Assembly: GCA_030150045.1 (NCBI GenBank)
Contig: JASLGM010000028.1
Location: 62,001 to 126,000, forward strand
Origin: Taishania sp.
GTDB taxonomy: Bacteria > Bacteroidota > Bacteroidia > Flavobacteriales_D > Crocinitomicaceae
Direction of reading: 5' to 3'
DNA length: 64,000 nucleotides
Positions 8,517 to 17,612 of the stretch are shown here, piece by piece. The position numbers and the translations under genes are program-made. Position 1 is the stretch's first letter. Each line of letters starts with the position of its first letter. The notes under the pieces are model-generated. The model saw only the letters and a program-made list of their open reading frames with translations, did not search any database and was not told the origin of the DNA.

Positions 8517-9188
8517 ATGGACGTTAATTCCAAACAAATTGTTGACTTGCTAAAGAATAAATCGGCAATTAAACAAGATATCTTTGAAGGGACGCAAGGC
8601 GCTTTTAAGCAACTGCTAGAACTCGTAAAGGAGCAAATAGCGAGTTACAAATTAAAAATCGAAGATACACGTGTGCGCTTGAATGTAGTGGAAAAGAATA
8701 CAACCGAATTTCATGTGTATATAGGTAGCGATGTTTTGGTATTCCAAATGCATTCCAACGTTTTCAAGTTGCAAGAGCAACAAGAAAACTGGAATACGCC
8801 CTATTTAAAAGAAGATGTTACACGAGGATATTTTGGAATTATCCATATCTATAATTTCTTAGCGGAATCTTTCTTGCAAAATAGATATAATGACCAAGGT
8901 TACCTTATTGGGCGAATTATGGTCAATAAAGATCACCACTTTTTTATGGAAGGGCAAGGTCAATTGAGCTTTTTGTTTAAAGATGTTTCTAAAAGTGCGT
9001 GGACGGCAGAGAGCGTTAAACACATTATTCAGGTTTCTTTTGCCTACGCATTGGAATTTGACCTTGGTATGCCACCTTATAAAATGGTAGAGGAATTAAC
9101 AGTAGGGCAGATGTATTCTATTGGACAAGGAAATCAAGTGTCGACAGGTAAACGCCTAGGATTCAAGTTTAAAGCGGAGGAGGAGTGA
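8517..9188 (+). CDS. Conserved protein of unknown function
   Basis: I do not recognise a named family. The 223-residue product has no signal peptide or membrane segment. The N-terminal third is helical and Lys/Glu-rich (IVDLLKNKSAIKQDIFEGTQ); the remainder is mixed alpha/beta with aromatic strands (TEFHVYIGSDVLVFQMHSNV, YNDQGYLIGRIMVNKDHHFF). It looks like a compact cytoplasmic protein. It lies between proS and the tRNA-Glu pair and is followed by the tRNA promoter. Confidence 0.6.
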   Translation: MDVNSKQIVDLLKNKSAIKQDIFEGTQGAFKQLLELVKEQIASYKLKIEDTRVRLNVVEKNTTEFHVYIGSDVLVFQMHSNVFKLQEQQENWNTPYLKEDVTRGYFGIIHIYNFLAESFLQNRYNDQGYLIGRIMVNKDHHFFMEGQGQLSFLFKDVSKSAWTAESVKHIIQVSFAYALEFDLGMPPYKMVEELTVGQMYSIGQGNQVSTGKRLGFKFKAEEE

Positions 9189-9216
9189 TTTTTTTGAAAA
9201 AAAGTTCTCAAAAAGC

Positions 9217-9248
9217 ATTGTAGATTCAAAAAGAGTGCTTATCTTTGC
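9217..9248 (+). promoter_or_regulatory. Bacteroidetes-type promoter for the tRNA-Glu pair
   Basis: ATTG at 9217-9220, a 19-base spacer, and TATCTTTGC at 9240-9248 match the primary sigma consensus of Bacteroidota (TTTG, 19 bases, TAnnTTTG). The first tRNA begins 65 bases downstream. Confidence 0.8.
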
Positions 9249-9312
9249 ACTCGCAAAACAAAATGAACAAAACGCAAGTCAAACGAGACATGAAGAGTTC
9301 AAGATGTTAAAC

Positions 9313-9387
9313 GGCCCATTCGTCTAGTGGTTAGGACGCCAGGTTTTCATCCTGGAAACAGGAGTTCGATTCTCCTATGGGCTGCCA
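9313..9387 (+). tRNA. tRNA-Glu (anticodon TTC), CCA encoded
   Basis: A full cloverleaf is visible: acceptor GGCCCAT with ATGGGCT, D arm, anticodon arm GCCAGG-TTTTCAT-CCTGG with anticodon TTC, and T arm CAGGAG-TTCGATT-CTCCT. Discriminator G at 9384 is followed by an encoded CCA. Confidence 0.95.
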
Positions 9388-9399
9388 AATTCTTCATTT

Positions 9400-9471
9400 G
9401 GCCCATTCGTCTAGTGGTTAGGACGCCAGGTTTTCATCCTGGAAACAGGAGTTCGATTCTCCTATGGGCTG
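9400..9471 (+). tRNA. tRNA-Glu (anticodon TTC), second copy, CCA not encoded
   Basis: It is identical to the first copy through the discriminator base, but is followed by CAA rather than CCA, so its 3' end needs CCA-adding enzyme. Twelve bases separate the two genes. They are very probably processed from one transcript. Confidence 0.95.
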
Positions 9472-9511
9472 CAAGAGCAAATAAGTTCAATAATCATTAA
9501 AATTTTTAAAA

Positions 9512-9763
9512 ATGGCTAATCACAAGTCGGCAATTAAAAGAAACAGAAGTAACGAAGCAAAAAGACTTCGTAACAAGTACCAACACAAAACTACACGTAA
9601 TGCTATCCGTAAAGTTAGAGCAACTACAGATAAAGCAGAAGCGCAAGGAATGTTGGCAGGAGTTTTCTCAATGATCGATAAAGTTGCTAAAAGAAACATC
9701 ATTCACGCTAACAAAGCGGCGAACTTAAAGTCAGGATTACAAGTTCTAGTGAACAAATTGTAA
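9512..9763 (+). CDS. rpsT: 30S ribosomal protein S20
   Basis: The 83-residue basic helical protein starts MANHKSAIKRNRSNEAKRLR, the hallmark of S20, and ends ANLKSGLQVLVNKL. S20 binds the 5' and 3' minor domains of 16S rRNA during 30S assembly. It lies 40 bases after the second tRNA-Glu and has its own terminator, so it may share the tRNA transcript. Confidence 0.97.
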   Translation: MANHKSAIKRNRSNEAKRLRNKYQHKTTRNAIRKVRATTDKAEAQGMLAGVFSMIDKVAKRNIIHANKAANLKSGLQVLVNKL

Positions 9764-9785
9764 GAAACGATTTTTAAAAGAAATT

Positions 9786-9809
9786 AAGGGGCTTTAGCCC
9801 CTTTTTTTG
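9786..9809 (+). terminator. Terminator after rpsT
   Basis: AAGGGGC-TTTA-GCCCC is followed by seven T residues, 22 bases after the stop codon. Confidence 0.9.
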
Positions 9810-9827
9810 TTACTTTTGGTTCCACGT

Positions 9828-11564
9828 ATGAAACAATATTTATCTGGATTATTCTTATTGTTCTCCCTTTGTACTCTCGCACAGAAAACAGCAGTGTTGG
9901 GGGAAAAAGATTCGTTGTATTATGGTTATAGAACTGGAGGTAGTCTGACAACAATAGATAAAGAAAATTCGTTCTATGCAACTACAATGCCTGGAGGACC
10001 TTTTTCCAGGGACGAAAACACTCTCCAATACAATTTCTTCCTAAACACCGTTGGTGGGGCGAGAGCATACTCTTGGAATCCATGGAATAAAATGCGTTTC
10101 TCAGGAATGCCTCACTTAGGATTCTCCTACCAATTTGGGTCAATTGGAACGCAATACGTAAATGTAAAATATACCCACGCACTTCCACATAATCTAGTAA
10201 TGAACATCGATTATGATATGCTCAAGTCAAAAGGGTATTACCGTAATTCAGATGTAGGAAAGCATGATGTACAACTGCGTTTACAAAGAGAAGCTGCGGT
10301 ATATAGTTTTAGCCTTAAAAGTCAATTTAACGGGCAAAATACACAGTACAATGATGGACTAGTAGATTCTTCTTTGGTGGAAAGTTTTGGAATTGGGTTT
10401 ATACCCGTTCGAAAAACGCAAACACATGTAAAGAATAAAGGTTTTAGAATTGAATTGGAACATTATATCGATTTCTTAGCTAAAGATTCCATTAACGCAA
10501 CAGGTTTGTATGTTGATAATGGGTTGAAAGTGAGAAACCATCGTTATATTGAACCTTCTGGTGATTTTTCAAGTGATTATGGTATACCATTTATTGCTAC
10601 AGATTCTACTTTAGATCAACATCAATTGGGAGAATGGCTTACCGGAGCAGGATTATATTATCACCGATCTAATTTTATTATTAAAGCAGGAATTGCAAAT
10701 ACTTTTTGGCAATATGCGAATCTTGGCAATCTTATCCGACAAAACGAACTTAATCTCGACGCCAAATTAAAATATAGCAATCGATTTTTCACGTTTGAAA
10801 ATCATACCAATTTTAACCTCATTGGTGCTAATCGTGAATGGTTTACTCTTTCGAAAGCAAAAGTACTATTGAAACAATTCACCTTGAATGGAATGGTGAA
10901 CATCGAAAACCTGTTGCCAGAACCGTATCAAAGGGTGTATACCGGAAATTTTATTCAATATAATACGCCGCTTTCCGCACTGAAGAATCAATGGAAGTTA
11001 GAAACAGTGATCGATGCGAATTATGAATTGAAAAACATGCGTGTAAAAGCATTCTTCAACTCTGCTTTGATGAAAAACATGTATTGGTTTGAAAACGGAC
11101 AGTGGGAAATCTCGAATCAAGATCAATATAATAGTTTGCAGTTTGGAATCGATTACAAGGCGCAATTTAAATGGTTTGTTCTTGGTACTAAAGCAATGTA
11201 TGGAAGCGCTTCTTGGATGCCAGATTTTTATGGAAACTTGAGGTTGGCTGCTAACGGAAGAATGTTTAAGTCTAAAAAGTTACTGGGACAGATTGGAGTT
11301 GAAGGGAGTTATCTGACTAAATATGAATTGGTGAATTTTACACCAATGATGGAATATTACCGTTACCAAGCAGGTTTGGGGACAAGTCCTGCGCGATTCA
11401 ATTTACATGTTTTTGGTGCGTTAGAAATCCAAACTTTTCGCTTTTTCTTTAGGGTAGAAAACTTGGGCGCTATGTTTAATGCCAAAGAAAGTCAAGTGAT
11501 GCAAGGTTATTTAATTTCTCCCTTGCATTTTAGAATTGGAGTTACTTGGGATTTCTTCAATTAA
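9828..11564 (+). CDS. Putative outer-membrane porin (Porin_10-like)
   Basis: The 578-residue product starts with a signal peptide (MKQYLSGLFLLFSLCTLAQ). The rest consists of alternating aromatic strands and polar loops that end FRIGVTWDFFN, as expected for a large outer-membrane barrel. It resembles the Bacteroidota putative porin family (PF14121), with the early PFSRDENTLQYNFFLNTVGG region. The frame runs back to a TTG at 9807, but that lies in the rpsT terminator T run; the ATG at 9828 gives a clean signal peptide. A -7-like TACTTTTG at 9811-9818 lies 9 bases before the ATG. Substrate unknown. Confidence 0.72.
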   Translation: MKQYLSGLFLLFSLCTLAQKTAVLGEKDSLYYGYRTGGSLTTIDKENSFYATTMPGGPFSRDENTLQYNFFLNTVGGARAYSWNPWNKMRFSGMPHLGFSYQFGSIGTQYVNVKYTHALPHNLVMNIDYDMLKSKGYYRNSDVGKHDVQLRLQREAAVYSFSLKSQFNGQNTQYNDGLVDSSLVESFGIGFIPVRKTQTHVKNKGFRIELEHYIDFLAKDSINATGLYVDNGLKVRNHRYIEPSGDFSSDYGIPFIATDSTLDQHQLGEWLTGAGLYYHRSNFIIKAGIANTFWQYANLGNLIRQNELNLDAKLKYSNRFFTFENHTNFNLIGANREWFTLSKAKVLLKQFTLNGMVNIENLLPEPYQRVYTGNFIQYNTPLSALKNQWKLETVIDANYELKNMRVKAFFNSALMKNMYWFENGQWEISNQDQYNSLQFGIDYKAQFKWFVLGTKAMYGSASWMPDFYGNLRLAANGRMFKSKKLLGQIGVEGSYLTKYELVNFTPMMEYYRYQAGLGTSPARFNLHVFGALEIQTFRFFFRVENLGAMFNAKESQVMQGYLISPLHFRIGVTWDFFN

Positions 11565-11652
11565 TCCTATTCTTTTATTTTTAATAGTGTGTTTTCTGTT
11601 GCAATGCGGAGAATACGTGCTGCCGTAAATGATGGTGTTGAGCGAAAACATC

Positions 11653-11797
11653 CAGCCCGGGTGGCGCGTGATAGCTGCGTGAAGTAGAAAAGTTGTGAAC
11701 GCTAATTGAACCACTGCGACCAAAGGAAGCACGTGGTCAATAGCTGGTGAACACTTTTGTACAAATGCACTAAAACGCAAAGACCGAAATGGCTGCC
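11653..11797 (+). repeat. Family A structured repeat, copy 3
   Basis: 145 bp from CAGCCCGGGTGG to GGCTGCC. Paired segments: CAGCC with GGCTG; GCGT with ACGC; TGCG with TGCA, which replaces the TAAA/TTTA pair of other copies and includes one G-T; AAAAGT with ACTTTT; TTGA-x-CCAC with GTGGTCAA. Loop TGCGACCAAAGGAAGCAC. It lies in the 11565-12077 gap. The rest of that gap holds a hairpin at 11858-11882 (GAAAGGAG with CTCCTTTC) and an AACCT triplet repeat near 11884, and no gene. Confidence 0.82.
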
Positions 11798-12024
11798 AAC
11801 AAATAAAACGTGAAAAATAATTGGAGAATACTTCGTTACGAATGGGCTAAAAAAAGGGAAAGGAGCGATAAACACTCCTTTCAAACCTAACCTAACCTAC
11901 CTTTTACAACTAAACCTCATCAAATATATAACAATTTTTCATCATGTGTTAACTTTTGATAAAAAAAAAGTAAAATTGTTTTTTCATTCAAGTTTTCAGG
12001 ACCTTATTAGGTAGATTTTTGATT

Positions 12025-12058
12025 TTTGATGGAAATAAGAAATTCTTATTTATCTTTG
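12025..12058 (+). promoter_or_regulatory. Promoter of fabG
   Basis: TTTG at 12025-12028 and TATCTTTG at 12051-12058, 22 bases apart, fit the Bacteroidota promoter form. The start codon is 20 bases downstream. Confidence 0.65.
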
Positions 12059-12077
12059 AAATGAATTACACAAGAAT

Positions 12078-12827
12078 ATGGGATTATTACAAAATAAAGT
12101 GGTTTTGATTACTGGTGCATCAAGAGGTATCGGTAAGGCAATGGCCGTAGAATGTGCCAAACAAGGCGCGAACGTGGCTTTTACGTATTTGTCTTCTGAA
12201 GAAAAAGCGAAAGCGTTGGAAGTGGAATTGGGTACATTTGGTACGAAAGTAAAAGGTTACAAATCGGATGCAGCTCAGTTTGATGCGGCGCAACAATTGA
12301 TAGACGATGTTGTGGCTGAATTTGGAACAGTTGACGTATTGGTTAATAATGCTGGAATCACACGCGATACGCTGTTAATGCGCATGACAGAGCAACAATG
12401 GGATGAGGTGATGAACACGAACTTGAAGTCAGCGTTTAACCTTACAAAAGCGGTGCAGCGACCGATGTTAAAGGCAAAAGCGGGGTCGATTATCAACGTT
12501 TCGTCAGTAGTTGGGTTGACAGGAAATGCAGGACAGTCGAACTATGCAGCTTCTAAGGCTGGTTTGATCGGATTTTCGAAGTCTATCGCGCAGGAATTGG
12601 GATCTAGAAATATCCGTTGTAACGTAATTGCACCTGGATTTATTGAGACTGAAATGACTGAGGTTTTGGACGAAAAAGTAGTGGCTGAATGGCGTAATGC
12701 AATTCCGTTGAAACGTGGTGGAAAGCCTGAAGACGTTGCAAACATGGTTGTTTTCTTAGGATCTGATTTATCGACATACGTGACGGGACAAACCGTGAAT
12801 GTATGCGGTGGAATGGTGATGCATTAG
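12078..12827 (+). CDS. fabG: 3-oxoacyl-[acyl-carrier-protein] reductase
   Basis: A short-chain dehydrogenase of fatty acid synthesis that reduces 3-oxoacyl-ACP with NADPH. Visible motifs are the nucleotide-binding TGASRGIG (12-19), NNAG (90-93), and the catalytic Ser-Tyr-Lys set (Ser142/143, Tyr156 in SNYAASK, Lys160). The C-terminus has TGQTVNVCGGMVMH, where the family usually has VxGGM. Length 249 is normal. It stands alone between its own promoter and a weak terminator. Other SDR reductases share these motifs, but the whole sequence matches FabG best. Confidence 0.92.
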   Translation: MGLLQNKVVLITGASRGIGKAMAVECAKQGANVAFTYLSSEEKAKALEVELGTFGTKVKGYKSDAAQFDAAQQLIDDVVAEFGTVDVLVNNAGITRDTLLMRMTEQQWDEVMNTNLKSAFNLTKAVQRPMLKAKAGSIINVSSVVGLTGNAGQSNYAASKAGLIGFSKSIAQELGSRNIRCNVIAPGFIETEMTEVLDEKVVAEWRNAIPLKRGGKPEDVANMVVFLGSDLSTYVTGQTVNVCGGMVMH

Positions 12828-12924
12828 GTTCAAAGTCCTCGACGTTTTCAGCTTTATCCTTGGATGAAATTCAAAAAGAAGTTAGCGTGTGGAGAAGATG
12901 AATTTTAGAAAAAAAGATACATTA

Positions 12925-12946
12925 ACGGTTCGGAAGAGCCGTTTTT
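12925..12946 (+). terminator. Terminator after fabG
   Basis: ACGGTTC-GGAA-GAGCCGT (one G-T pair) followed by TTTT. Confidence 0.65.
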
Positions 12947-12970
12947 ACGGATTGTAATTTTATTAGATTT

Positions 12971-13080
12971 TTTGGGCGTTCCTTCCTGTCCAACAGAAAT
13001 TGTTGAACAGGAAGGCGGGCTATTCATTCCAAGTTTTTTGCTTCACAAAAAAGCTTTCCATTGCTATCCCTAACGCGGGG
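12971..13080 (+). repeat. Family B two-hairpin repeat, copy 1
   Basis: Starts TTTGGGCGTT and ends CCCTAACGCGGGG. Hairpin 1 is CCTTCCTGT with ACAGGAAGG plus an inner CAACA with TGTTG. A conserved GGGCTATTCATTCCAAG block follows. Hairpin 2 is TTTTTTG with CAAAAAA. This is the only B copy without a nearby A copy. It lies in the 12828-13218 gap, where no gene is seen. Confidence 0.8.
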
Positions 13081-13193
13081 TTCACGGTAAAATGACTGTA
13101 AAATCGTAACAAATGAGAATATAGGAAAGAATATAGTGCTGAAAAGAATCGTTTTTATATAAAATTCAAGTTGGAAAGGGACTTAAATAGTAG

Positions 13194-13220
13194 AAAAGGA
13201 ATCGTTAAGGTTCCTTTTTT
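13194..13220. terminator. Bidirectional terminator between fabG region and the ABC operon
   Basis: AAAAGGAA pairs with TTCCTTTT, with T runs on both strands. It overlaps the stop codon of the leftward transporter gene. Confidence 0.75.
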
Positions 13221-16200
13221 ATTTTCTGTCGTTAACAAATTTGCAAAACTTGGTAGGAATCTGAAAGGCTAACAATAAATACATTAGGAAAGTGAAAAAC
13301 CATAAAACAATGGTGTTTGTCCAATATGTATCCATGTACCACATTCTAAACACACGTTTTATTTTTGAATACAAAGGAGCATTTAAGAAGCGAGTATCCG
13401 GAATCTGATATATAGGATCAGACATTTGAAGGAGTTTATGCTCTTTAAAGTCAATTAGAATTTTGTTGAATTGGTATTTGTTAGAAGTTAAATCCATTAC
13501 CGCTTCGTTATTGTTTAGCAAGTTGTCACGACGATAATTGTGTTCACCATATTGGCGTATGCGTTGTTCTAATCGTTTATTCCATTTGTTGTAGCTGTAT
13601 TTATATGCCTGTTGCAAATGGTCGATATATTTAATAGCCTGAACTTCATTTAATCTATTCCCATTAAAACAATCTACACATTTTATTTTTGGCCAAATTG
13701 CAGCTTCTTTTTCAAATTCATTTTTCACCAATTGTATATCTGTTTTTCCTTCAATGACTTGACGAATGGCAGGTATCCAATAATCTAATTTCCAAATCGA
13801 TTGACTGATGTGAGATTTGTAATGAAATAGCTCTTTTTCTAATGGGTTTTCACTTGCAATTTCTACAAAAAGAGCTTCATTTGCCCAGCGGGACGCCATA
13901 ATGTTTCCAATCCAAGGGACTTCCATATCTGTTCTAAAAACAGGGTGCATTTTATCAAAGCGGTTCAACATCCCAGAGAAAATAATCTGTGGAATGATAA
14001 ATAATGTTACCACAATGTAAATTACTTTCGTTGAACGGAACAAAGAAGAGAAAATTAATCCTAAAGTATTCGCCCAAATATTCAGCGAAAAGAACATCCA
14101 CCAAAACGCCCAAAAGGAATGGTTTAACTCTATGATTATGGATGAAACATAGGTGTACAAAAGGCTTTGAATCAGTGAAATGATGGAAAGTACGCCCATT
14201 TTTGAAAGGAGATAACTGTTCCAACTCAAGTGCATGAATCGCTGACGTTTCAAGGTTTTTAGATCCTTAAAGATTTCTTCTGCGGACATGGTCATTCCAA
14301 AAAAGATGGCAACCAAAACACTGACAAAAAAGAAAGAAGGGATGTTTGCGTTGTTATAGAAGAAGTACTGTGAATCATCATCTCCATAATCTTTAATAAA
14401 AATGGAAAGAAGCAACGCTAAAATTGGTGCTTGCAACAACATGATGATAATAAATTGCAGATTCTTGATTTTACCTACAGCATCGCGATTAAAAAAAGTG
14501 ATAAATTGTTCCAAATTGGAAGGCTTCTTAATATGCGGTTCCAAAGGTTTTATTTTGGGAAGAGTGTATTTAGTTTTCTTTTGAAAAGCTAAATATTTAT
14601 CGTTCCACTCTTTAGGTGATATCTTTCTTTTTTCGGAAGTTCTTCCATTGTTATCTAATGCTTTGGCATCTATGATTTCAAAAAGTTTTTCTGGCTTCAC
14701 ATTCAAACACGATGGACATTCGTCAGCTACTTTTCCAACTTGATTTGCTTTTTGGTTGAAGTAACTAAGTGCTTCAAATGGTTTTCCGTCAAAGGCTAAA
14801 TAGCCACCTTGATCGAGTAAGAGCACACGATTAAACAATTTGAATATTTCAGATGAAGGTTGGTGAATCACCACAAAAACCAATTTCCCACTAAAGGTAA
14901 GCTCCTTTAAATGGTTCATAATACTCAACGATCCTTTTGAATTCAATCCAGAGGTTGGCTCGTCAATAAAAAGAATATTTGGGTTTTGAATCAACTCCAA
15001 GGCAATGTTAAGGCGCTTACGTTGACCACCTGAAATGGTCTTTGTTAAGGCATTCCCAACTTTTATGTTTTTAACATCATCTAGACCAAAAGTGTGCAGA
15101 ATACGGTGTACCTTCAGCTGTATTTCTCCTTTTGAAGCTTGATTAAAACAAAGTTTTGCAGTGAAATACAGGTTTTCATAAACGGTCAAATGTTCAATCA
15201 GCTGATCGTCTTGAGGTACATATCCGATGATTCCTTCAAACTGATTGGGATGATCATGTAAGTTTACATCGTTTATGGTTACATTTCCTGTTGATGGTCT
15301 TAAACTTCCGTTCAATAAATTGATTAGCGTTGTCTTTCCTGAACCAGAACTACCTAATATTCCTACTAATCTACCTGATTTGAATGCCGTAGTAATAGGG
15401 TGAACAATTGTATTTTCTTTAGAATTGTAACTTACGTTATCCACTTTAAAAACGAAATGTTCTTTATGGCTTTGATGTAAGAAACGGTTTAAAAGGTCAC
15501 TTTGGTAGATTCTGTTAGAAGGGCCACATTGAATATAAGATCCCGAATGGAGAATGTAGGTTTTACTTGCATCAAAACTATTTCCATTGATTGAAAAATT
15601 GTCTTCACCAAGATATCGGACAATGATGATGTTCAGTGATGGAATGAAGCCAACCATTACTTCATCTTGAAGTCCTTGAACAAATAATGTTTTTTTGCTT
15701 CTTGTTTTTTCTCCTTGTACGATCAATACATTCGTAAGGTCTTTCATCGAAGTGGCATCCTCGTGTACAAAATGCTGTATGAAATGAGCTTCGTCCTGTT
15801 GAAGGTGAAAAGAAGTGGCAAGTGTTTCAAGAAAAGAGGTCATTTCTTCTGAAATGATTTCTCCTTTTGGAATCAATTCGTTAATACGAATGAAAATATG
15901 GTATTTTTGACGTGTATTCAGCTCTTTGTTTAGCTCTTTACACACTCTTAGAATCTTTATTACATTTACGCTTCCCTGAGTGTTATTCGTCGTTGGGTCG
16001 ATGGAATCTATTTTTTTCTTCTTACCAATAAGATGAAAAGCGCTGATAAATAATTCTGTATAATTATCAATTTCATTTTCAGGTACTTCCGAAGCTAAAA
16101 AATTTCTAATCTCAGGAAGGTAGTTTTCTAGTTTTTGTTCAGCTGTTTCCTCGTTCAAACCACTTAATTTGACCACTATGGCAAATAACTGTAGTTGAGC

Positions 16201-16221
16201 CTTGAGAACACTATCTGTCAT
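13219..16221 (-). CDS. TerB-like/FHA-like/ABCG-type transporter fusion
   Basis: A 1000-residue single-chain half transporter. Residues about 1-150 are helical and resemble a TerB domain (LFAIVVKLSGLNEET). Residues about 200-250 resemble a small FHA-like beta domain (INGNSFDASKTYILHSGSYI). An ABCG-type ATPase follows at 255-480 with Walker A GSSGSGKTT (290-298), signature SGGQRKR (397-403), Walker B ILFIDEP (416-422) and switch His453. A linker carries CPSC (502-505). The C-terminal membrane domain (about 590-1000) has a predicted helix cluster at 590-775 and a last helix near 975. It closes an operon with a small secreted protein and a lipoprotein. Export substrate unknown. Confidence 0.82.
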   Translation of the reverse strand: MTDSVLKAQLQLFAIVVKLSGLNEETAEQKLENYLPEIRNFLASEVPENEIDNYTELFISAFHLIGKKKKIDSIDPTTNNTQGSVNVIKILRVCKELNKELNTRQKYHIFIRINELIPKGEIISEEMTSFLETLATSFHLQQDEAHFIQHFVHEDATSMKDLTNVLIVQGEKTRSKKTLFVQGLQDEVMVGFIPSLNIIIVRYLGEDNFSINGNSFDASKTYILHSGSYIQCGPSNRIYQSDLLNRFLHQSHKEHFVFKVDNVSYNSKENTIVHPITTAFKSGRLVGILGSSGSGKTTLINLLNGSLRPSTGNVTINDVNLHDHPNQFEGIIGYVPQDDQLIEHLTVYENLYFTAKLCFNQASKGEIQLKVHRILHTFGLDDVKNIKVGNALTKTISGGQRKRLNIALELIQNPNILFIDEPTSGLNSKGSLSIMNHLKELTFSGKLVFVVIHQPSSEIFKLFNRVLLLDQGGYLAFDGKPFEALSYFNQKANQVGKVADECPSCLNVKPEKLFEIIDAKALDNNGRTSEKRKISPKEWNDKYLAFQKKTKYTLPKIKPLEPHIKKPSNLEQFITFFNRDAVGKIKNLQFIIIMLLQAPILALLLSIFIKDYGDDDSQYFFYNNANIPSFFFVSVLVAIFFGMTMSAEEIFKDLKTLKRQRFMHLSWNSYLLSKMGVLSIISLIQSLLYTYVSSIIIELNHSFWAFWWMFFSLNIWANTLGLIFSSLFRSTKVIYIVVTLFIIPQIIFSGMLNRFDKMHPVFRTDMEVPWIGNIMASRWANEALFVEIASENPLEKELFHYKSHISQSIWKLDYWIPAIRQVIEGKTDIQLVKNEFEKEAAIWPKIKCVDCFNGNRLNEVQAIKYIDHLQQAYKYSYNKWNKRLEQRIRQYGEHNYRRDNLLNNNEAVMDLTSNKYQFNKILIDFKEHKLLQMSDPIYQIPDTRFLNAPLYSKIKRVFRMWYMDTYWTNTIVLWFFTFLMYLLLAFQIPTKFCKFVNDRK

Positions 16222-16231
16222 AAAAAACTAC

Positions 16232-16657
16232 TTACTTTTTAAAACCAATTAGCATCACTACACATCCCGTAAATTTCTTATCCTCGTCTAGACTTGTTTC
16301 TATCACAACAGGAATTGATTTAGGGATTTTGAAATCCCAATAGGGAGCATTTTTATGATCTGAATTTCTGTAAAGTACATTACCATTCAAATCACGGATG
16401 GTAAACAATGCGTAGTTGTCATTGCTGCCAGCGTTAGCAACAATACGGTAAGTTGTCCCACCGTAAAGTGTAACTCTATATTCTGCTTTTTGTTTGTCCA
16501 AGAAAGCAGCATATACTTGTCCATCTGAAATGAAAGCCGTTTTTCCATTCTTGTCAAGGAAAAATTTCTCGCAGTTTTTTAAGATTTGCTCACAATCCTG
16601 TGAAAATCCGATGAAAGAACTGAATATAAGTGCGGTAGCTAACAATAATTTTTGCAT
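16232..16657 (-). CDS. Small secreted protein of unknown function
   Basis: 141 residues with a signal peptide (MQKLLLATALIFSSFIGFSQ). The mature part has a short Cys-bearing head (DCEQILKNCEKFF) and a beta-rich body (YRVTLYGGTTYRIVANAG, FTIRDLNGNVLYRN). I recognise no named family. It lies 10 bases upstream of the ABC fusion gene and 2 bases after the lipoprotein gene, so it is probably a periplasmic partner of that transporter (context inference). Confidence 0.65.
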   Translation of the reverse strand: MQKLLLATALIFSSFIGFSQDCEQILKNCEKFFLDKNGKTAFISDGQVYAAFLDKQKAEYRVTLYGGTTYRIVANAGSNDNYALFTIRDLNGNVLYRNSDHKNAPYWDFKIPKSIPVVIETSLDEDKKFTGCVVMLIGFKK

Positions 16658-16659
16658 GA

Positions 16660-17541
16660 TTACTTAACAATAAGATTACGTATATCAATAATTTTTGCTT
16701 GAATGTCTTGCAATGTTTTTGCAGGTACTTCAAAAGAAATTTCGTGATTGAAGGTAGTTACCTTGTTCTCCATATCAATTGACGGCTCGCTGTATGTATA
16801 GTGCATTGCAACGTTTTGGTAGGATTTCTCTAGGTTTTGGAATGCGGTCAATAATTCAGAATTATTCGTTGTTATGGCATTGTCTATCAAAACGCTAATA
16901 ATAGTTTCTACTGTTTGTTTTTGTTCTCCAATACGTGTGATCACTTGTTCGTTTTGAGATTGACTCGCGATTTTTGACGCAATATAAATAGATTCTACCC
17001 ATCCTCCAATGAGAATCAGCAATGAAGATTGTACACGGTCATTGTTTTTCAAATAGGAATCAGCTTGTTTAAAAGCCTCAGAAGATAAATGTAAAAGTGA
17101 GTCTGTATTCGAAATGTTATCTTGGTAACGTTTGATAAAGTTCTTATTAAAAGCATTTTCAATACCCAGTTTCCCTGTTAACTTCTCAATTCCAACTAAA
17201 TAGTTGACGATTTTTGTATTGTCATTATAAAAAGAAACATAGCCTAGGTCTGCCGCTAAAACACCAAGGCACAAGGAGCGCTTGTATTCATTTGTCATTT
17301 CATCAACCGTTGTTTTTTGAATTAAAATGTCTGGTTGGTAAGGTGTTTTGATCTCTTTCAATAAAAAAGCAGTCAAAGTCGGGGAGGGAATACTAAATTG
17401 TTTTCCACTAAAACTTGTATGTAATAATGTTTCCGGATCAATGTCTTCCATTTGATTCGTTTGGACGTCGTTCTTAGATACACAAGAACCCAATAAAAAA
17501 ACTAAAACTACAATAGGATATAGATGATAATTAAGCTTCAT
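16660..17541 (-). CDS. Lipoprotein of unknown function, first gene of the ABC operon
   Basis: The signal ends in lipobox LLGSC, predicting a lipid-anchored protein. The mature 270 residues are mainly helical (NAFNKNFIKRYQDN, ADSYLKNNDRVQSSLLILIG) and end in a Val/Ile-rich amphipathic stretch. I recognise no named family. Two bases separate it from the next gene. A good promoter lies at 17563-17594. Co-transcription with the transporter suggests a joint envelope function. Confidence 0.65.
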   Translation of the reverse strand: MKLNYHLYPIVVLVFLLGSCVSKNDVQTNQMEDIDPETLLHTSFSGKQFSIPSPTLTAFLLKEIKTPYQPDILIQKTTVDEMTNEYKRSLCLGVLAADLGYVSFYNDNTKIVNYLVGIEKLTGKLGIENAFNKNFIKRYQDNISNTDSLLHLSSEAFKQADSYLKNNDRVQSSLLILIGGWVESIYIASKIASQSQNEQVITRIGEQKQTVETIISVLIDNAITTNNSELLTAFQNLEKSYQNVAMHYTYSEPSIDMENKVTTFNHEISFEVPAKTLQDIQAKIIDIRNLIVK

Positions 17542-17562
17542 TTTCCAGCTGTTAAATGAAAT

Positions 17563-17594
17563 GCAAAGTTAGTATAATTTTATTACTTGATAAA
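17563..17594 (-). promoter_or_regulatory. Promoter of the lipoprotein-ABC operon
   Basis: On the minus strand TTTA (17594-17591), exactly 19 bases, then TAACTTTGC (17571-17563). This is a close match to the Bacteroidota consensus, 22 bases before the ATG. Confidence 0.75.
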
Positions 17595-17612
17595 CACACT
17601 TATTAGGATAAA

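Noticed and set aside
11858..11882. Hairpin as terminator of the porin gene
   Set aside because: No T run on the plus strand, and it is about 300 bases from the stop codon. The T run is on the minus strand, where no gene ends.
11883..11902. CCTAA-type short tandem repeat
   Set aside because: Only three units, no associated structure, most likely chance.
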